Below are positions 49,159-57,255 of a DNA stretch of 64,000 nt, one piece after another. Source of the DNA: Pseudomonas putida. GTDB taxonomy: Bacteria > Pseudomonadota > Gammaproteobacteria > Pseudomonadales > Pseudomonadaceae. The notes beneath the pieces were generated by a model, which was given only the letters and a program-made list of their open reading frames with translations, was not told the origin of the DNA and did not search any database. The stretch lies in the NCBI RefSeq assembly GCF_001636055.1, contig NZ_CP011789.1, positions 4,588,001-4,652,000 on the forward strand, read 5' to 3'. The position numbers and the translations under genes are program-made. Numbering within the stretch: the stretch's first letter is position 1; every line of letters starts with the position of its first letter.

Positions 49159-49521
49159 AGGGATAGTCCTGAACGACATGTGATGGAATCTGATGTAGAG
49201 ACTGACGCGAAAGACACGTACAAGCAAGAGGTGTGCACTGACGAACGGTCACCTGGCAGACCCTGCCCGTACAGCATCCTCGATGTGTCTAGTCAGAGCA
49301 TGCCAGCTAAATGGCCATTGGCCTCATAACGTTCGGAAATGCCTGTAAACACGCTTAGAACAAAGGGTTCTCAAACAAGGCCGGTGTTCGCCCTACTGTT
49401 GGGGTAGACATTCACGCAAGAGGCACGCAAGGCCTGCGTTTCATACGCCACAGTGATCGACCCGACGCAAGACAAGGAAGCCAAAGGCTATTCAGGAATA
49501 ACAACAAGAAGGCGGTCCGCC
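49159..49521. other. 363-bp gap with no recognised gene
   Basis: It contains the promoter of the amidotransferase (leftward) and of the 31-aa ORF/cytochrome gene (rightward). It is less GC-rich around 49300-49400. I see no tRNA, hairpin with T-tract, or repeat. Confidence 0.5.
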
Positions 49522-49617
49522 ATGTTCAGACAATCGAAAGTACGCCAAGCCGGACTCATACTCTTCGCCACCACGTTGCTGCTGATCCTGCCGAACCTGA
49601 CACGCTTGTTCGGCTGA
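49522..49617 (+). CDS. 31-aa single-helix membrane protein (hypothetical)
   Basis: The frame starts MFRQSKVRQAGL, runs through one hydrophobic helix (ILFATTLLLILPNLTRLFG) and ends. The positive N-terminus predicts N-in orientation. AAGG lies 9-10 nt before the ATG. It is 67 bp before the cytochrome gene on the same strand. Small single-helix proteins of this kind often sit in respiratory or transport complexes, but nothing shows that here. Confidence 0.5.
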   Translation: MFRQSKVRQAGLILFATTLLLILPNLTRLFG

Positions 49618-49684
49618 AGGCAGCGGTGGCATTCGCACGCTGCGCAAGGGTAATCTGCCGACCTGTCCGGGTTGGAGATCGCTC

Positions 49685-50485
49685 ATGCGCCATTGCCTGA
49701 GTTTGCTGTTGCTGTTGGTCAGTCTGCCACTGGCGGCTGCGCAATTGACACTGGAGCTGGGCAACGGTCAACGCCAATGGCAGTCCGAGCAATTGCTCGA
49801 GCACCCGCAGGCGCGTGCGATCGACATCCCCCAGGACGTGGCCTACAAACGCCCCATGCATTACCGTGCGGTGCCGCTGGCGACCCTGCTCGAAGGGGTG
49901 AAGCCCGGCGATCACCTGCAAGCGGTGGCACTGGATGGCTTTGCCGCGGAGATGCCCGCTGCGCCGCTGCTGCAGGAAGGCCCGGCACGGGCGTGGTTGG
50001 CCGTGGAAGATCCGCGCCAGCCATGGCCAGCGCTGGCCGAGGACAAGCCCGGCGCCGGCCCGTTCTACCTGGTCTGGACCGACCCGCAGGCAAGCGGCAT
50101 ACGCCCCGAACAATGGCCCTACCAGATCGCCAGCATCCGTCGCCTGGCGCCGGTCGCCGAGCGCTTTCCTGCCCTGCTGCCTGCGCCCGAGCTTCCCGCG
50201 CAAGACCCGGTACGCCAGGGTTTTGCATTGTTCCAGCAGAACTGCCTGGCCTGTCATCGCCTCAATGGCGCGGGGGATGCCCAGTTCGGGCCGGACCTGA
50301 ACCTGCCGCACAACCCCACCGAGTACTTCCAGCCGAGTTACCTGCGCCTGTACATTCGCGACCCGCAGAGCCTCAGGCAGTGGCCGCAGGCACGCATGCC
50401 GGGGTTCTCGAAGGATGTGTTGAGCGAGCAGGAGCTCGATGCGCTGATCGCCTACCTCGGGCACATGGCCAAGCGGCGACCTTGA
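49685..50485 (+). CDS. Periplasmic protein: molybdopterin-fold-like domain fused to cytochrome c
   Basis: 266 aa with a signal peptide (HCLSLLLLLVSLPLAAAQ). Residues ~20-165 resemble the sulfite-oxidase-fold domain (LEGVKPGDHLQAVALDGFAA, AGPFYLVWTDPQASGIRPEQ) without the Cys that binds molybdenum. Residues ~180-266 form a monohaem cytochrome c with CLACH and an axial Met candidate in ARMPGF. A periplasmic electron-transfer role is likely; the partner is unknown. GTTGGAGATCG precedes the ATG. Confidence 0.75.
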   Translation: MRHCLSLLLLLVSLPLAAAQLTLELGNGQRQWQSEQLLEHPQARAIDIPQDVAYKRPMHYRAVPLATLLEGVKPGDHLQAVALDGFAAEMPAAPLLQEGPARAWLAVEDPRQPWPALAEDKPGAGPFYLVWTDPQASGIRPEQWPYQIASIRRLAPVAERFPALLPAPELPAQDPVRQGFALFQQNCLACHRLNGAGDAQFGPDLNLPHNPTEYFQPSYLRLYIRDPQSLRQWPQARMPGFSKDVLSEQELDALIAYLGHMAKRRP

Positions 50486-50495
50486 GAAGAATGCG

Positions 50496-50518
50496 CGGGG
50501 CCGCAGCGCAGCCCCGAA
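50496..50518. terminator. Hairpin between convergent genes
   Basis: CGGGGC and GCCCCG pair across a 9-nt loop between the cytochrome and RraB genes. No T-tract; a weak bidirectional end site. Confidence 0.4.
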
Positions 50519-50522
50519 CGCG

Positions 50523-50855
50523 TCAGGCGATGAGTCTTTCCTGTTTGACGCCCCAACCCTCGACCTCGCCTCCCAGCGGCGAAATCACCGCCTCGAAGGC
50601 CTCCTCGAAAGCCCCGATCCCTCGGTAGGTGGCGTACATGACCTTGCTCAGTTCCAGGTGCCAGGCGCCGTCATCGCGCTCGTGTACCTGGGCATTGATC
50701 GACTCTCCGCGGAATTGCCCCGCGGCCCGGCGTGCCCCGACTTCGTCTGGAAAAGTGGCATAGAACTCGATGGGATGGATCTGGGTGAAATCGAAACCAC
50801 CCGCTTTCATCTGGCGAAGCACGCTGCTGCTGATGTCTTCGTTCTGGCTGCTCAT
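50523..50855 (-). CDS. Ribonuclease E inhibitor RraB-family protein
   Basis: 110 aa with the RraB fold (HPIEFYATFPDEVGARRAAG, HLELSKVMYATYRGIGAFEE). RraB-type proteins bind and tune RNase E; the short length fits this Pseudomonas group, lacking the acidic C-tail of E. coli RraB (138 aa). ATG at 50855 after AGGAGGACG; upstream frame extension ignored. It stands alone. Confidence 0.8.
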   Translation of the reverse strand: MSSQNEDISSSVLRQMKAGGFDFTQIHPIEFYATFPDEVGARRAAGQFRGESINAQVHERDDGAWHLELSKVMYATYRGIGAFEEAFEAVISPLGGEVEGWGVKQERLIA

Positions 50856-51038
50856 GAAACGTCCTCCTGAAAAACCCAAGGGATAGACTTTCCGTGCACT
50901 ACGCACCTGCCGGCAGCCCGCAAGGGGCCTGGCAGTTCGAGCTGATGCAAGACGCGAATGAAAACGGCGTAGACCCGCAGAAGACCGACGCCTCTGTCCA
51001 GCGTAGTGCGGATGACGGCACCTTGCCAGGTGCCCCGT

Positions 51039-51275
51039 TCAGGGCGCTTCGTGGATGGTGGTGATGATCACGCCGTTCTGCTCCTTGAGCCACAGCGCGG
51101 TAGGGGACGGTTTTCGGTCTTGGAAATCGTTAAGGTCCAGTTCATCCATGAGCGGAAACAGCTTGGAGCGGATGGCCCGCGCCGCATCCTCTTCACTGGG
51201 CAGATGCTCGCTTTTGAGCAGCAGGGACTGCGTTACACCTTTCTGATCAGCAAAGATGATTTCCCACTCTTTCAT
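51039..51275 (-). CDS. Hypothetical 78-aa protein
   Basis: It begins MKEWEIIFADQKGVTQSL after GAGGG. Two short beta strands and a helix (EDAARAIRSKLFPLMDEL) are likely; no membrane segment or cysteine. No named family recognised. The 183-bp gap to rraB shows no gene. Confidence 0.65.
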   Translation of the reverse strand: MKEWEIIFADQKGVTQSLLLKSEHLPSEEDAARAIRSKLFPLMDELDLNDFQDRKPSPTALWLKEQNGVIITTIHEAP

Positions 51276-51408
51276 TGATCGACCCTCTTGGAAGCACAAC
51301 GGTGAGCGATATCCGTACTTAGCTGACCATACACAAAGGCTGATGTTCAGAGTGGCTGAGGGATGGAGATGAAGATTTCTTCAGCAAGCGATGACAGATG
51401 CCGCAAAT

Positions 51409-51441
51409 GAAAAAGCCCGCCATCATCGGCGGGCTTTTCAT
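51409..51441 (-). terminator. Terminator of the LTA-synthase-like gene
   Basis: GAAAAGCCCGCC and GGCGGGCTTTTTC are inverted copies (minus strand), ending in a T-tract. It starts 12 bp after the stop codon. A- and T-tracts on both sides may make it bidirectional, ending the 51275 gene's upstream region too. Confidence 0.85.
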
Positions 51442-51452
51442 ACAGGCAAGCG

Positions 51453-53531
51453 TTACTCAGGCTTGCCGTGAACCACACCGGCGGTGTTGTCCAGCAGGCT
51501 CTTGGTCGCGGTCTGGATATAGGCCTCGAGCTTCTTGAGCATCTCAGGCTGATCCGGGCTCTCGATCAACTCGGCCTTGAACTCACGCCCCAGCTGGTAG
51601 CGATACATCCGCGGCGTCATGTCCTTGGACTCGATGAGGATGTGATCACCCTGCACCAGGCCAACGATCTGCTCGCTGCCCGATGGCTTGATCATGCCCA
51701 CGCCCTGGTCACCGGCAGGCAGGTTCAGCAGATCACGGCCCCAGCACTGGTGACGGGTGTCGCCACCCAGGCGGCCCATGATGGTCGGCACGATATCGAC
51801 CTGGGTGCCGACGGTGTGGTTGACCGCACCGAACTTGTCCTGGATACCCGGTGCGATAAGCAGCAGCGGCACGTTGAAACGACCCAGGTCCAGCTCGGTG
51901 ACCTGCTGGTGGTTGCCAAAACCATGGTCGCCGACGATCACGAACAGGGTCTCCTTGAAGTAGGGCTCCTTGCGCGCCTTCTCGAAGAACTGGCCTAACG
52001 CCCAGTCGGAGTAGCGCATCGCGGTCAGGTGCTCGTCCAGGCGGCCCTGCCCTGTGACCTTCTCCACCGGCAGGTCCTTGGGCAAGGCGTAGGGGGTGTG
52101 GTTGGAGAGTGTCTGCAGCAAGGCGTAGAACGGTTTCTTGCCGTAGTTGTGGGCCAGCTCCTGGTTGGCACGGTCGAACATGTCCTGGTCCGAAACGCCC
52201 CAGGTCGGGTCGGAGAACACCGGATTGACGAAGTCGTTGCGGCCGATGAAGGTGGTCATGCCCTGGTTGCCGAAGAACCCGGACTGGTTGTCCCAGGCGA
52301 AGTCGCCGTTGTAGACGTAGACATCGTCGTAGTCACGGGCGCTGAGCAGCGCCGGCAGGCCCGAGAGCTTGTGCCCGCCCTCGGGAGTCTGCATCAGGTA
52401 CTCGAAGCCCGGCAGGTTGGGGAAGCACGCCATGGTGGCGAACATGCCCTGGTGAGTGTGGGTGCCGTTGGAGAAGAAGCGATCGAACAACAGCCCTTCC
52501 TTGGCCAGCTTGTCGAAGTACGGGGTGATGTTGTTCGGACTGCCCAGGGCGCCCACCGAGTGACCGGCGAAGCTCTCCATGAGGATCACCACCACGTTCT
52601 TGATCGGCAGGGTGTTGCCGGCCGGCGGCACGAAGTCGCGACGGATGGCCGCCTGGTCGGCATCGACCAGCGTGTCGTTGGGGGTCAGCAGCAGGTCACG
52701 CACGCTTTGTTGGGCGACTCCGGTTTCCAGCACCGGTTTCCAGATATTCGCACGGTCTTCGCCGAAACGGCTCTTGGCAGCGTCGATCAGCGTCAAGGTG
52801 CCGTTCAGGCCCAGCTGGTTGACGAAGTTGGAGTCGGTGGTGAAGGCGTCACCCCAGCGCATGGGTGGGCCCTGGCGCAGGGTGCCACGGGCGGCGACCA
52901 CTGCTACCAGCAGGATGACCATGAACACCGCCAGGCGGCCGTACCAGGGTGCGACACGGCGCTGAGCGACGATCTGCCCGCTGCCATGGCCACCGCGAGT
53001 CAAACGGTCGATGCCCTTGAACAGCAGGCTCAGCAGCCAGGTGCCGAACAGCCACGCCAGCAGGTAGCGAACCACCGGGAAACCGTACCAGAGCATGCTC
53101 ATGACGGTCTTGGGGTCTTCCTGGATGTACTGGAAGACCAGGCCGTTCAGGCGCTGGTGAAATTCACGGTAGAAATCCAGTTCCATCAGGCCAAGGAACA
53201 TCACGACGCTGGAGCTGACGGTCAACCAGAAACGGAAGAAGCCGCGCCGCGCCATGGCCCAGGGGCTGTTAAGGGCCAGCAGTAGCGGAATGCTCAGGTA
53301 CACCACCACCCGCAGGTCGAAGCGCAGGCCGTTGAGGAAGCCTTCGGCCACCGTGGAGTACGGGGTGTCACCGATCATGTCGCTGTTGTAGATCAGCAGC
53401 GCCAGGCGCACCAGGCTGAGCATCAGCATGATCAGCAATCCGCTGAGCAAGGTGTAGGCGAGGTGCGATTTGAGGGTCGGCGAGAACGGTGCCGACGCGG
53501 CCCGTTGCTTCAAGGCATCCGTGTTAGCCAT
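51453..53531 (-). CDS. LTA synthase/sulfatase-family phosphotransferase (OpgB-like)
   Basis: 692 aa. Five membrane helices lie in the first ~210 residues, followed by a periplasmic alkaline-phosphatase-fold domain from ~300. The metal/nucleophile region shows VVVILMESFAGHSVGALG and the Thr in SNGTHTHQGMF, with VIVGDHGFGNHQQ and HTVGTQVDIVPTIMG later. In Gram-negatives such proteins add phosphoglycerol or phosphoethanolamine-like groups to periplasmic glucans or lipids, since no lipoteichoic acid exists. Start at ATG 53531 (MANTDALKQRA); longer frames dismissed. Monocistronic with its own terminator. Confidence 0.83.
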   Translation of the reverse strand: MANTDALKQRAASAPFSPTLKSHLAYTLLSGLLIMLMLSLVRLALLIYNSDMIGDTPYSTVAEGFLNGLRFDLRVVVYLSIPLLLALNSPWAMARRGFFRFWLTVSSSVVMFLGLMELDFYREFHQRLNGLVFQYIQEDPKTVMSMLWYGFPVVRYLLAWLFGTWLLSLLFKGIDRLTRGGHGSGQIVAQRRVAPWYGRLAVFMVILLVAVVAARGTLRQGPPMRWGDAFTTDSNFVNQLGLNGTLTLIDAAKSRFGEDRANIWKPVLETGVAQQSVRDLLLTPNDTLVDADQAAIRRDFVPPAGNTLPIKNVVVILMESFAGHSVGALGSPNNITPYFDKLAKEGLLFDRFFSNGTHTHQGMFATMACFPNLPGFEYLMQTPEGGHKLSGLPALLSARDYDDVYVYNGDFAWDNQSGFFGNQGMTTFIGRNDFVNPVFSDPTWGVSDQDMFDRANQELAHNYGKKPFYALLQTLSNHTPYALPKDLPVEKVTGQGRLDEHLTAMRYSDWALGQFFEKARKEPYFKETLFVIVGDHGFGNHQQVTELDLGRFNVPLLLIAPGIQDKFGAVNHTVGTQVDIVPTIMGRLGGDTRHQCWGRDLLNLPAGDQGVGMIKPSGSEQIVGLVQGDHILIESKDMTPRMYRYQLGREFKAELIESPDQPEMLKKLEAYIQTATKSLLDNTAGVVHGKPE

Positions 53532-53683
53532 GAATGGGAAGATCCTAGGATTTCGGGGTTGGGAAAGGCGCTGGACGCAGCCTCGCAGTCCTGTGCCGGA
53601 CAATCGCCGGCAAGGGCCCATACATTAAATGTGCGGCGCGGAGTTTGGTTAATGCCGTGTGAAAATTTTGTCACGATGAACGG

Positions 53684-53875
53684 TCAGAGGCGCACGTTGC
53701 CCCGCGGACCGGCAATTGCCCAGATGATCAGGCCCAGCACCGGCAACAGCAGGATGAGCAGAATCCACAGGATCTTGATCCCTGTCTCGCTGCCGCTTTT
53801 CAGCACGTTGATGATCGCCCAGATATCCAGGGCCAGAATGACCAGCCCGACCAGGCTGTTGAAGGTAGAACCCAT
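53684..53875 (-). CDS. PLDc_N-type small membrane protein
   Basis: 63 aa with two hydrophobic helices (LVGLVILALDIWAIINVLKS and LWILLILLLPVLGLIIWAIA) ending in GPRG. This is the pattern of the N-terminal domain of cardiolipin-synthase-like proteins (PLD nuclease N-terminal, PspD-like). ATG at 53875 after AGGAG. Function unknown; often in envelope stress settings. It is divergent from the ZIP gene. Confidence 0.8.
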   Translation of the reverse strand: MGSTFNSLVGLVILALDIWAIINVLKSGSETGIKILWILLILLLPVLGLIIWAIAGPRGNVRL

Positions 53876-54003
53876 GCTGCAACTCCTGCGTGAACGTTCC
53901 TGTGGCTGAGCATAGCCTGCTATCGGCGCGATAGAAGGGAATCCTTGGCCGGGCTCGCAGGTCACTGGATAGACTGCTGTCATCCATCGCTTCCGAGGTT
54001 CCC

Positions 54004-54942
54004 ATGCCACCCGCCCACAGCCACAGCGCCGACACCCCTTCTCTCATCGATGCCTGGCGCCAGCAAGCGCTGAGTACCCCCTGGCTCAGTGCAGGCCTTG
54101 GGCTGAGCCTGCTGGCGATCGTACTCCTGCTGCTGGCCAGCCTGTGGAATGCAGTCAACGGCGATCACTCACAGAACCTGCACCTGGCGGCGCTGGGCGG
54201 GCTTTCGGGCTTTGGCGCCACGGCCTTGGGCGCGGTGCTGGCCGTTGTGCTGCGCGATGTCAGTGCTCGCAGCCAGGATGTGATGCTGGGTTTTGCTGCC
54301 GGCATGATGCTCGCCGCCAGTTCGTTCTCGCTGATCCTGCCGGGTCTGGATGCGGCACGGGAAATCACCGGCAACGGCCCCGCCGCTGCGGGCGTCGTCG
54401 TGCTGGGTATGGGGCTGGGGGTGTTGCTGATGCTCGGCCTGGACCGATTCACCCCACACGAGCACGAGAGCACAGGCCCTTGTGGGCCCGACGCCGAACG
54501 AATCAGCCGGGTGTGGCTGTTCGTGCTCGCCATTACCCTGCACAACCTGCCCGAGGGCATGGCCATCGGCGTGAGTTTCACCAACGGTGACATGAGCATC
54601 GGCCTGCCGCTGACCAGCGCCATCGCAATCCAGGACATTCCCGAAGGCCTGGCCGTGGCCATGGCCCTGCGCGCCACAGGATTGTCGAATTTCAAGGCCG
54701 CGCTGGTGGCGATCGGCTCTGGCCTGATGGAGCCGCTGGGGGCAGTGATCGGCCTGGGCATCTCTACTGGCTTCGCCCTCGCCTACCCGATCAGCATGGG
54801 CCTGGCAGCGGGCGCGATGATCTTCGTGGTGTCGCACGAGGTGATTCCGGAAACTCACCGCAACGGCCACCAGACCTCGGCAACGCTGGGCCTGATGGGC
54901 GGCTTTGCGGTGATGATGTTTTTGGATACTGCGCTGGGCTGA
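54004..54942 (+). CDS. ZIP-family metal transporter
   Basis: 312 aa with eight membrane helices and the ZIP metal-binding motifs TLHNLPEGMAIGVSF and AIQDIPEGLAVAMAL in helices 4 and 5. A His/Glu-containing loop (FTPHEHESTGPC) lies between helices 3 and 4. It probably imports zinc or iron. The start at 54004 is open upstream only weakly and overlaps nothing. Resembles ZupT-like/GufA group. Confidence 0.87.
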   Translation: MPPAHSHSADTPSLIDAWRQQALSTPWLSAGLGLSLLAIVLLLLASLWNAVNGDHSQNLHLAALGGLSGFGATALGAVLAVVLRDVSARSQDVMLGFAAGMMLAASSFSLILPGLDAAREITGNGPAAAGVVVLGMGLGVLLMLGLDRFTPHEHESTGPCGPDAERISRVWLFVLAITLHNLPEGMAIGVSFTNGDMSIGLPLTSAIAIQDIPEGLAVAMALRATGLSNFKAALVAIGSGLMEPLGAVIGLGISTGFALAYPISMGLAAGAMIFVVSHEVIPETHRNGHQTSATLGLMGGFAVMMFLDTALG

Positions 54943-54960
54943 TCTGCGGGAACCCCATGA

Positions 54961-54978
54961 GGGCGGCGCTCGCCGCCC
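54961..54978. terminator. Hairpin between convergent genes
   Basis: GGGCGGCG and CGCCGCCC form an 8-bp stem with a CT loop at the joint of the convergent ZIP and 176-aa genes. No T-tract. Confidence 0.45.
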
Positions 54979-54999
54979 CTGCAACAGGCAATCGCCGCG

Positions 55000-55530
55000 T
55001 CAGACGTGCACCGCGACCTTCAAGGCCTCCAACGCCGGCTTCACCTTGATGCCCAGCTCGCTGCCCAGTTCCAGCACGCGCGCCAGGTCCTGCTGACCGA
55101 CCATCACCATCTGCAGCTCGTCATCGAGCAACTGGCTGAAGTTCAGCAGCACATAGCCGCCCGCTTCCTTGTTCAGTGCACCCATCTGCACCTGGATGCG
55201 GTTGAGCGCGGTCAGCGGCTCGGTACGTGCCAACTGCTTGGGCTTGAGGGTGAAGGGCACGCTCTTGTCGAACGAATCGCTGATCGCCTGAAACAGGTCC
55301 TGGTAGCTGTCGGCCTGGAACACCACGGTGTCCGGCAGACTGCCGAGCACCACCCATTCGCCCAGCGGGATCGGGAAACTGTCGTCGTAGTTGATGTCGG
55401 GATTGGCCGCAAGAAAAGCGGCAGGGTCGGCGTAGGCCTGGGCGGCCTCGTCGGCGATACGCTCGATGTCCGCCTCGCGCAGGCAACCGGCGCCGATGAG
55501 GCTGATGAATTCGAGCAACTGGTTCTTCAT
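55000..55530 (-). CDS. Hypothetical 176-aa soluble protein
   Basis: It begins MKNQLLEFISLIGAGCLREA. A mixed helix/strand protein without signal or membrane segments; VVLGSLPDTVVFQADSYQDL and LNFSQLLDDELQMVMVGQQD are distinctive. It resembles uncharacterised Pseudomonas proteins (possibly DUF6630); I am not sure of the family. 55 bp after the ankyrin protein on the same strand, perhaps co-transcribed. Start at ATG 55530. Confidence 0.72.
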   Translation of the reverse strand: MKNQLLEFISLIGAGCLREADIERIADEAAQAYADPAAFLAANPDINYDDSFPIPLGEWVVLGSLPDTVVFQADSYQDLFQAISDSFDKSVPFTLKPKQLARTEPLTALNRIQVQMGALNKEAGGYVLLNFSQLLDDELQMVMVGQQDLARVLELGSELGIKVKPALEALKVAVHV

Positions 55531-55585
55531 GGGGGGCCCTGCTTGGCGAATGGCGAAAAAGGCGCCAAGGATACCCCCCGAGGTG

Positions 55586-56107
55586 TCAGCCGACCAGCGC
55601 TTGCAGGCGAGCGGCTGCTTCGCTGGCACCCATGGTCTGCGCCGCGACCAGCGCGGTAGCGCCACGCGCATCCTGGCGGGTCGGGTCGGCGCCCTGGGCC
55701 AGGAGATAGTCGAGGATTTCGCTGCGGTTGAACATCGCTGCCAGCATCAATGCCGTGCGGCCATCGACGGCTGCCGCGTCCACCGGCACACCGTGCTCGA
55801 TGAACAGCCGGATCATCGCCAGGTCGCCCTTGAAGGCAGCACCAGCAATCGGTAATTGGCCATTGTCGTTGGCGATCAAGGGGTCCGCGCCATGGGCCAG
55901 CAGCACCTTCACCGCCTCATGATGACCGTGATAGCTCGCCAGCATCAGCAAGGTGTCGCCCTTGTGATTGCGCAGGTTAGCCGGCAAGCCACCGTCAAGC
56001 AGGCGCTCGAGCATGGCGGCATCGCCTCGGCGGGCGCGCTCGAATACTTCTTCAGCGAAGGCGGCGGATTCTTCTTCGGTCATCGCGGTGGGCTGTTGGT
56101 CGGACAT
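55586..56107 (-). CDS. Ankyrin-repeat protein
   Basis: 173 aa of about four ankyrin repeats (NHKGDTLLMLASYHGHHEAV, VDGRTALMLAAMFNRSEILD). No signal peptide, unlike catalase-linked AnkB. A protein-protein interaction role is likely. ATG at 56107 with AGGAGG before it; the frame is open 20 codons further without a ribosome site. It lies upstream of the 176-aa gene on the same strand. Confidence 0.85.
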   Translation of the reverse strand: MSDQQPTAMTEEESAAFAEEVFERARRGDAAMLERLLDGGLPANLRNHKGDTLLMLASYHGHHEAVKVLLAHGADPLIANDNGQLPIAGAAFKGDLAMIRLFIEHGVPVDAAAVDGRTALMLAAMFNRSEILDYLLAQGADPTRQDARGATALVAAQTMGASEAAARLQALVG

Positions 56108-56209
56108 CTGGAACCTCCTGGCAAGTGTGTTGGACCAATTTTGTGTCAGGCCATCGCCGGGCAGCAAAGGTTCAGATTCTATGGGACCAAGAGGCAGGCT
56201 CTATGACCT

Positions 56210-56252
56210 TGCAAAATGCACTGTGCAAAATGCACGACCATGCACAATGCAC
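56210..56252 (+). promoter_or_regulatory. Three tandem repeats TGCANAATGCAC
   Basis: TGCAAAATGCAC at 56210-56221 and 56224-56235, and TGCACAATGCAC at 56241-56252. The middle one is part of a GTGCA-AAA-TGCAC palindrome. They lie 66-108 bp before the sigma-54 element, the usual distance for enhancer-binding-protein sites. Confidence 0.6.
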
Positions 56253-56317
56253 GGCAATCAATTCCAAAAAAACAACCTAACTTATTGTTTTTAAAGGAAA
56301 TTATTTTATCTAAAAGC

Positions 56318-56334
56318 CTGGCACGGTCACTGCA
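56318..56334 (+). promoter_or_regulatory. Sigma-54 (-24/-12) promoter of the DUF3509 gene
   Basis: CTGGCACGGTCACTGCA matches the consensus TGGCACG-N4-TTGCA with one mismatch (C for the first T of the -12). The invariant GG and GC are 10 bp apart. Transcription would start about 30 bp before the ATG at 56377. Confidence 0.7.
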
Positions 56335-56376
56335 ACCATCAACTCACGTCTGCCAACCTACACGTCAGGAGTTGAT

Positions 56377-56649
56377 ATGGACCTCATCCAGGAAAAATTC
56401 GTTTCGGTCTTCCCAGCCTATCAGGTCGACACCAAGTCCCGTCCGGACGGCGGCATCCTGCTGACCCTGCGCGCCGCCGACGGCACCGTGACTCGTCGTG
56501 TGCTTTCCTATGCGCAACTGCACAGCGCCGAGCAACTGTCCTGGGCCATCAGTGCCATTCGCCGCGACCTGGCCGAGCAAGCCAGCGAACTGCCTGTTAT
56601 CTCCATGCTGCAAAGCCAGCAACGTTTCGCCCTGCCGACCTATCGTTGA
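56377..56649 (+). CDS. DUF3509 small protein
   Basis: 90 aa starting MDLIQEKFVSVFPAYQVDTK and continuing DGGILLTLRAADGTVTRRVL, the DUF3509 pattern found in Pseudomonas. No membrane segment or cysteine. AGGAG lies 6 nt before the ATG. Uncommonly for such a small gene, it has a clear sigma-54 promoter and upstream repeats, so it is under activator control, perhaps for nitrogen, surface or motility states. Function unknown. Confidence 0.85.
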   Translation: MDLIQEKFVSVFPAYQVDTKSRPDGGILLTLRAADGTVTRRVLSYAQLHSAEQLSWAISAIRRDLAEQASELPVISMLQSQQRFALPTYR

Positions 56650-56664
56650 CAGTGCCGCCCGTTT

Positions 56665-56719
56665 CGCGGGGCAATCCTCCTTCCACGAAGGGATTCTGTG
56701 GGAAGAGGATTGCCCCGCG
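56665..56719. repeat. REP pair between convergent genes
   Basis: CGCGGGGCAATCCTCCTTCC (56665-56684) pairs with the right arm at 56701-56719 (GGAAGAGGATTGCCCCGCG) with one bulge. It separates the convergent DUF3509 and cupin genes, probably ending both transcripts. Confidence 0.75.
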
Positions 56720-56724
56720 ATCTA

Positions 56725-57255
56725 TTACAGCTCGCTCATCCCTGCAAACTGTCGTGCCTGCTCGTCGCCGGTCATGCGGATGCCCTGCTCGTTGCCAAAC
56801 AAGCGCAAGGCCAGGCAGAACGGTGTATCACCCAGATCGATCCAGCGTCGAGTCTGCGCAGGCACTACCAGCACATCGCCTTTCTCGCACAGTAGCGCAA
56901 ATACCTGCTCACCCAGACGCAGGCTGACTTGGCCTCGCCCGCTCACCATCGCGAATACCTCGACGGCGTCATGCACGTGCTCATCACGCAGATCGACCTC
57001 GGTCGGCTGATCGCCGTCTCGGTTCAGCAGCGTCAGGGTCTGGCAACCGTGCGTGGTCATCAGCATGTCGATCAGACCACCGGCCTCTTCGCGCACCTGG
57101 GCCTCGGCGCTGCCAGGGCGAATGCGCAGGCCGTGGTCGTGCCGTGCAAATTGCACACCCTGCTCGGCCAGGGTGGCGGCAATGTCTTCATGGTGGGTCA
57201 GCACCTTGTTCGCCAGCTGCGGGCTGCTGGAATGAAAAACGCTGAGAATGCTCAT
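56725..57255 (-). CDS. Acireductone-dioxygenase-like cupin with an altered metal site
   Basis: 176 aa, cupin fold of the ARD family: the first metal motif EHVHDAVEVF supplies His93, His95 and Glu99. In true acireductone dioxygenases the fourth ligand is His in a TRHW segment; here it is Arg137 (AQTRRWIDLG; the DNA reads CGC). It therefore may not be a methionine-salvage enzyme. The start ATG shares its A with the stop of the MFS gene (TGATG), so both are made together. No other methionine-salvage genes (mtnA, mtnB, mtnC) are near. P. aeruginosa has a similar gene next to aroC. Confidence 0.8.
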   Translation of the reverse strand: MSILSVFHSSSPQLANKVLTHHEDIAATLAEQGVQFARHDHGLRIRPGSAEAQVREEAGGLIDMLMTTHGCQTLTLLNRDGDQPTEVDLRDEHVHDAVEVFAMVSGRGQVSLRLGEQVFALLCEKGDVLVVPAQTRRWIDLGDTPFCLALRLFGNEQGIRMTGDEQARQFAGMSEL

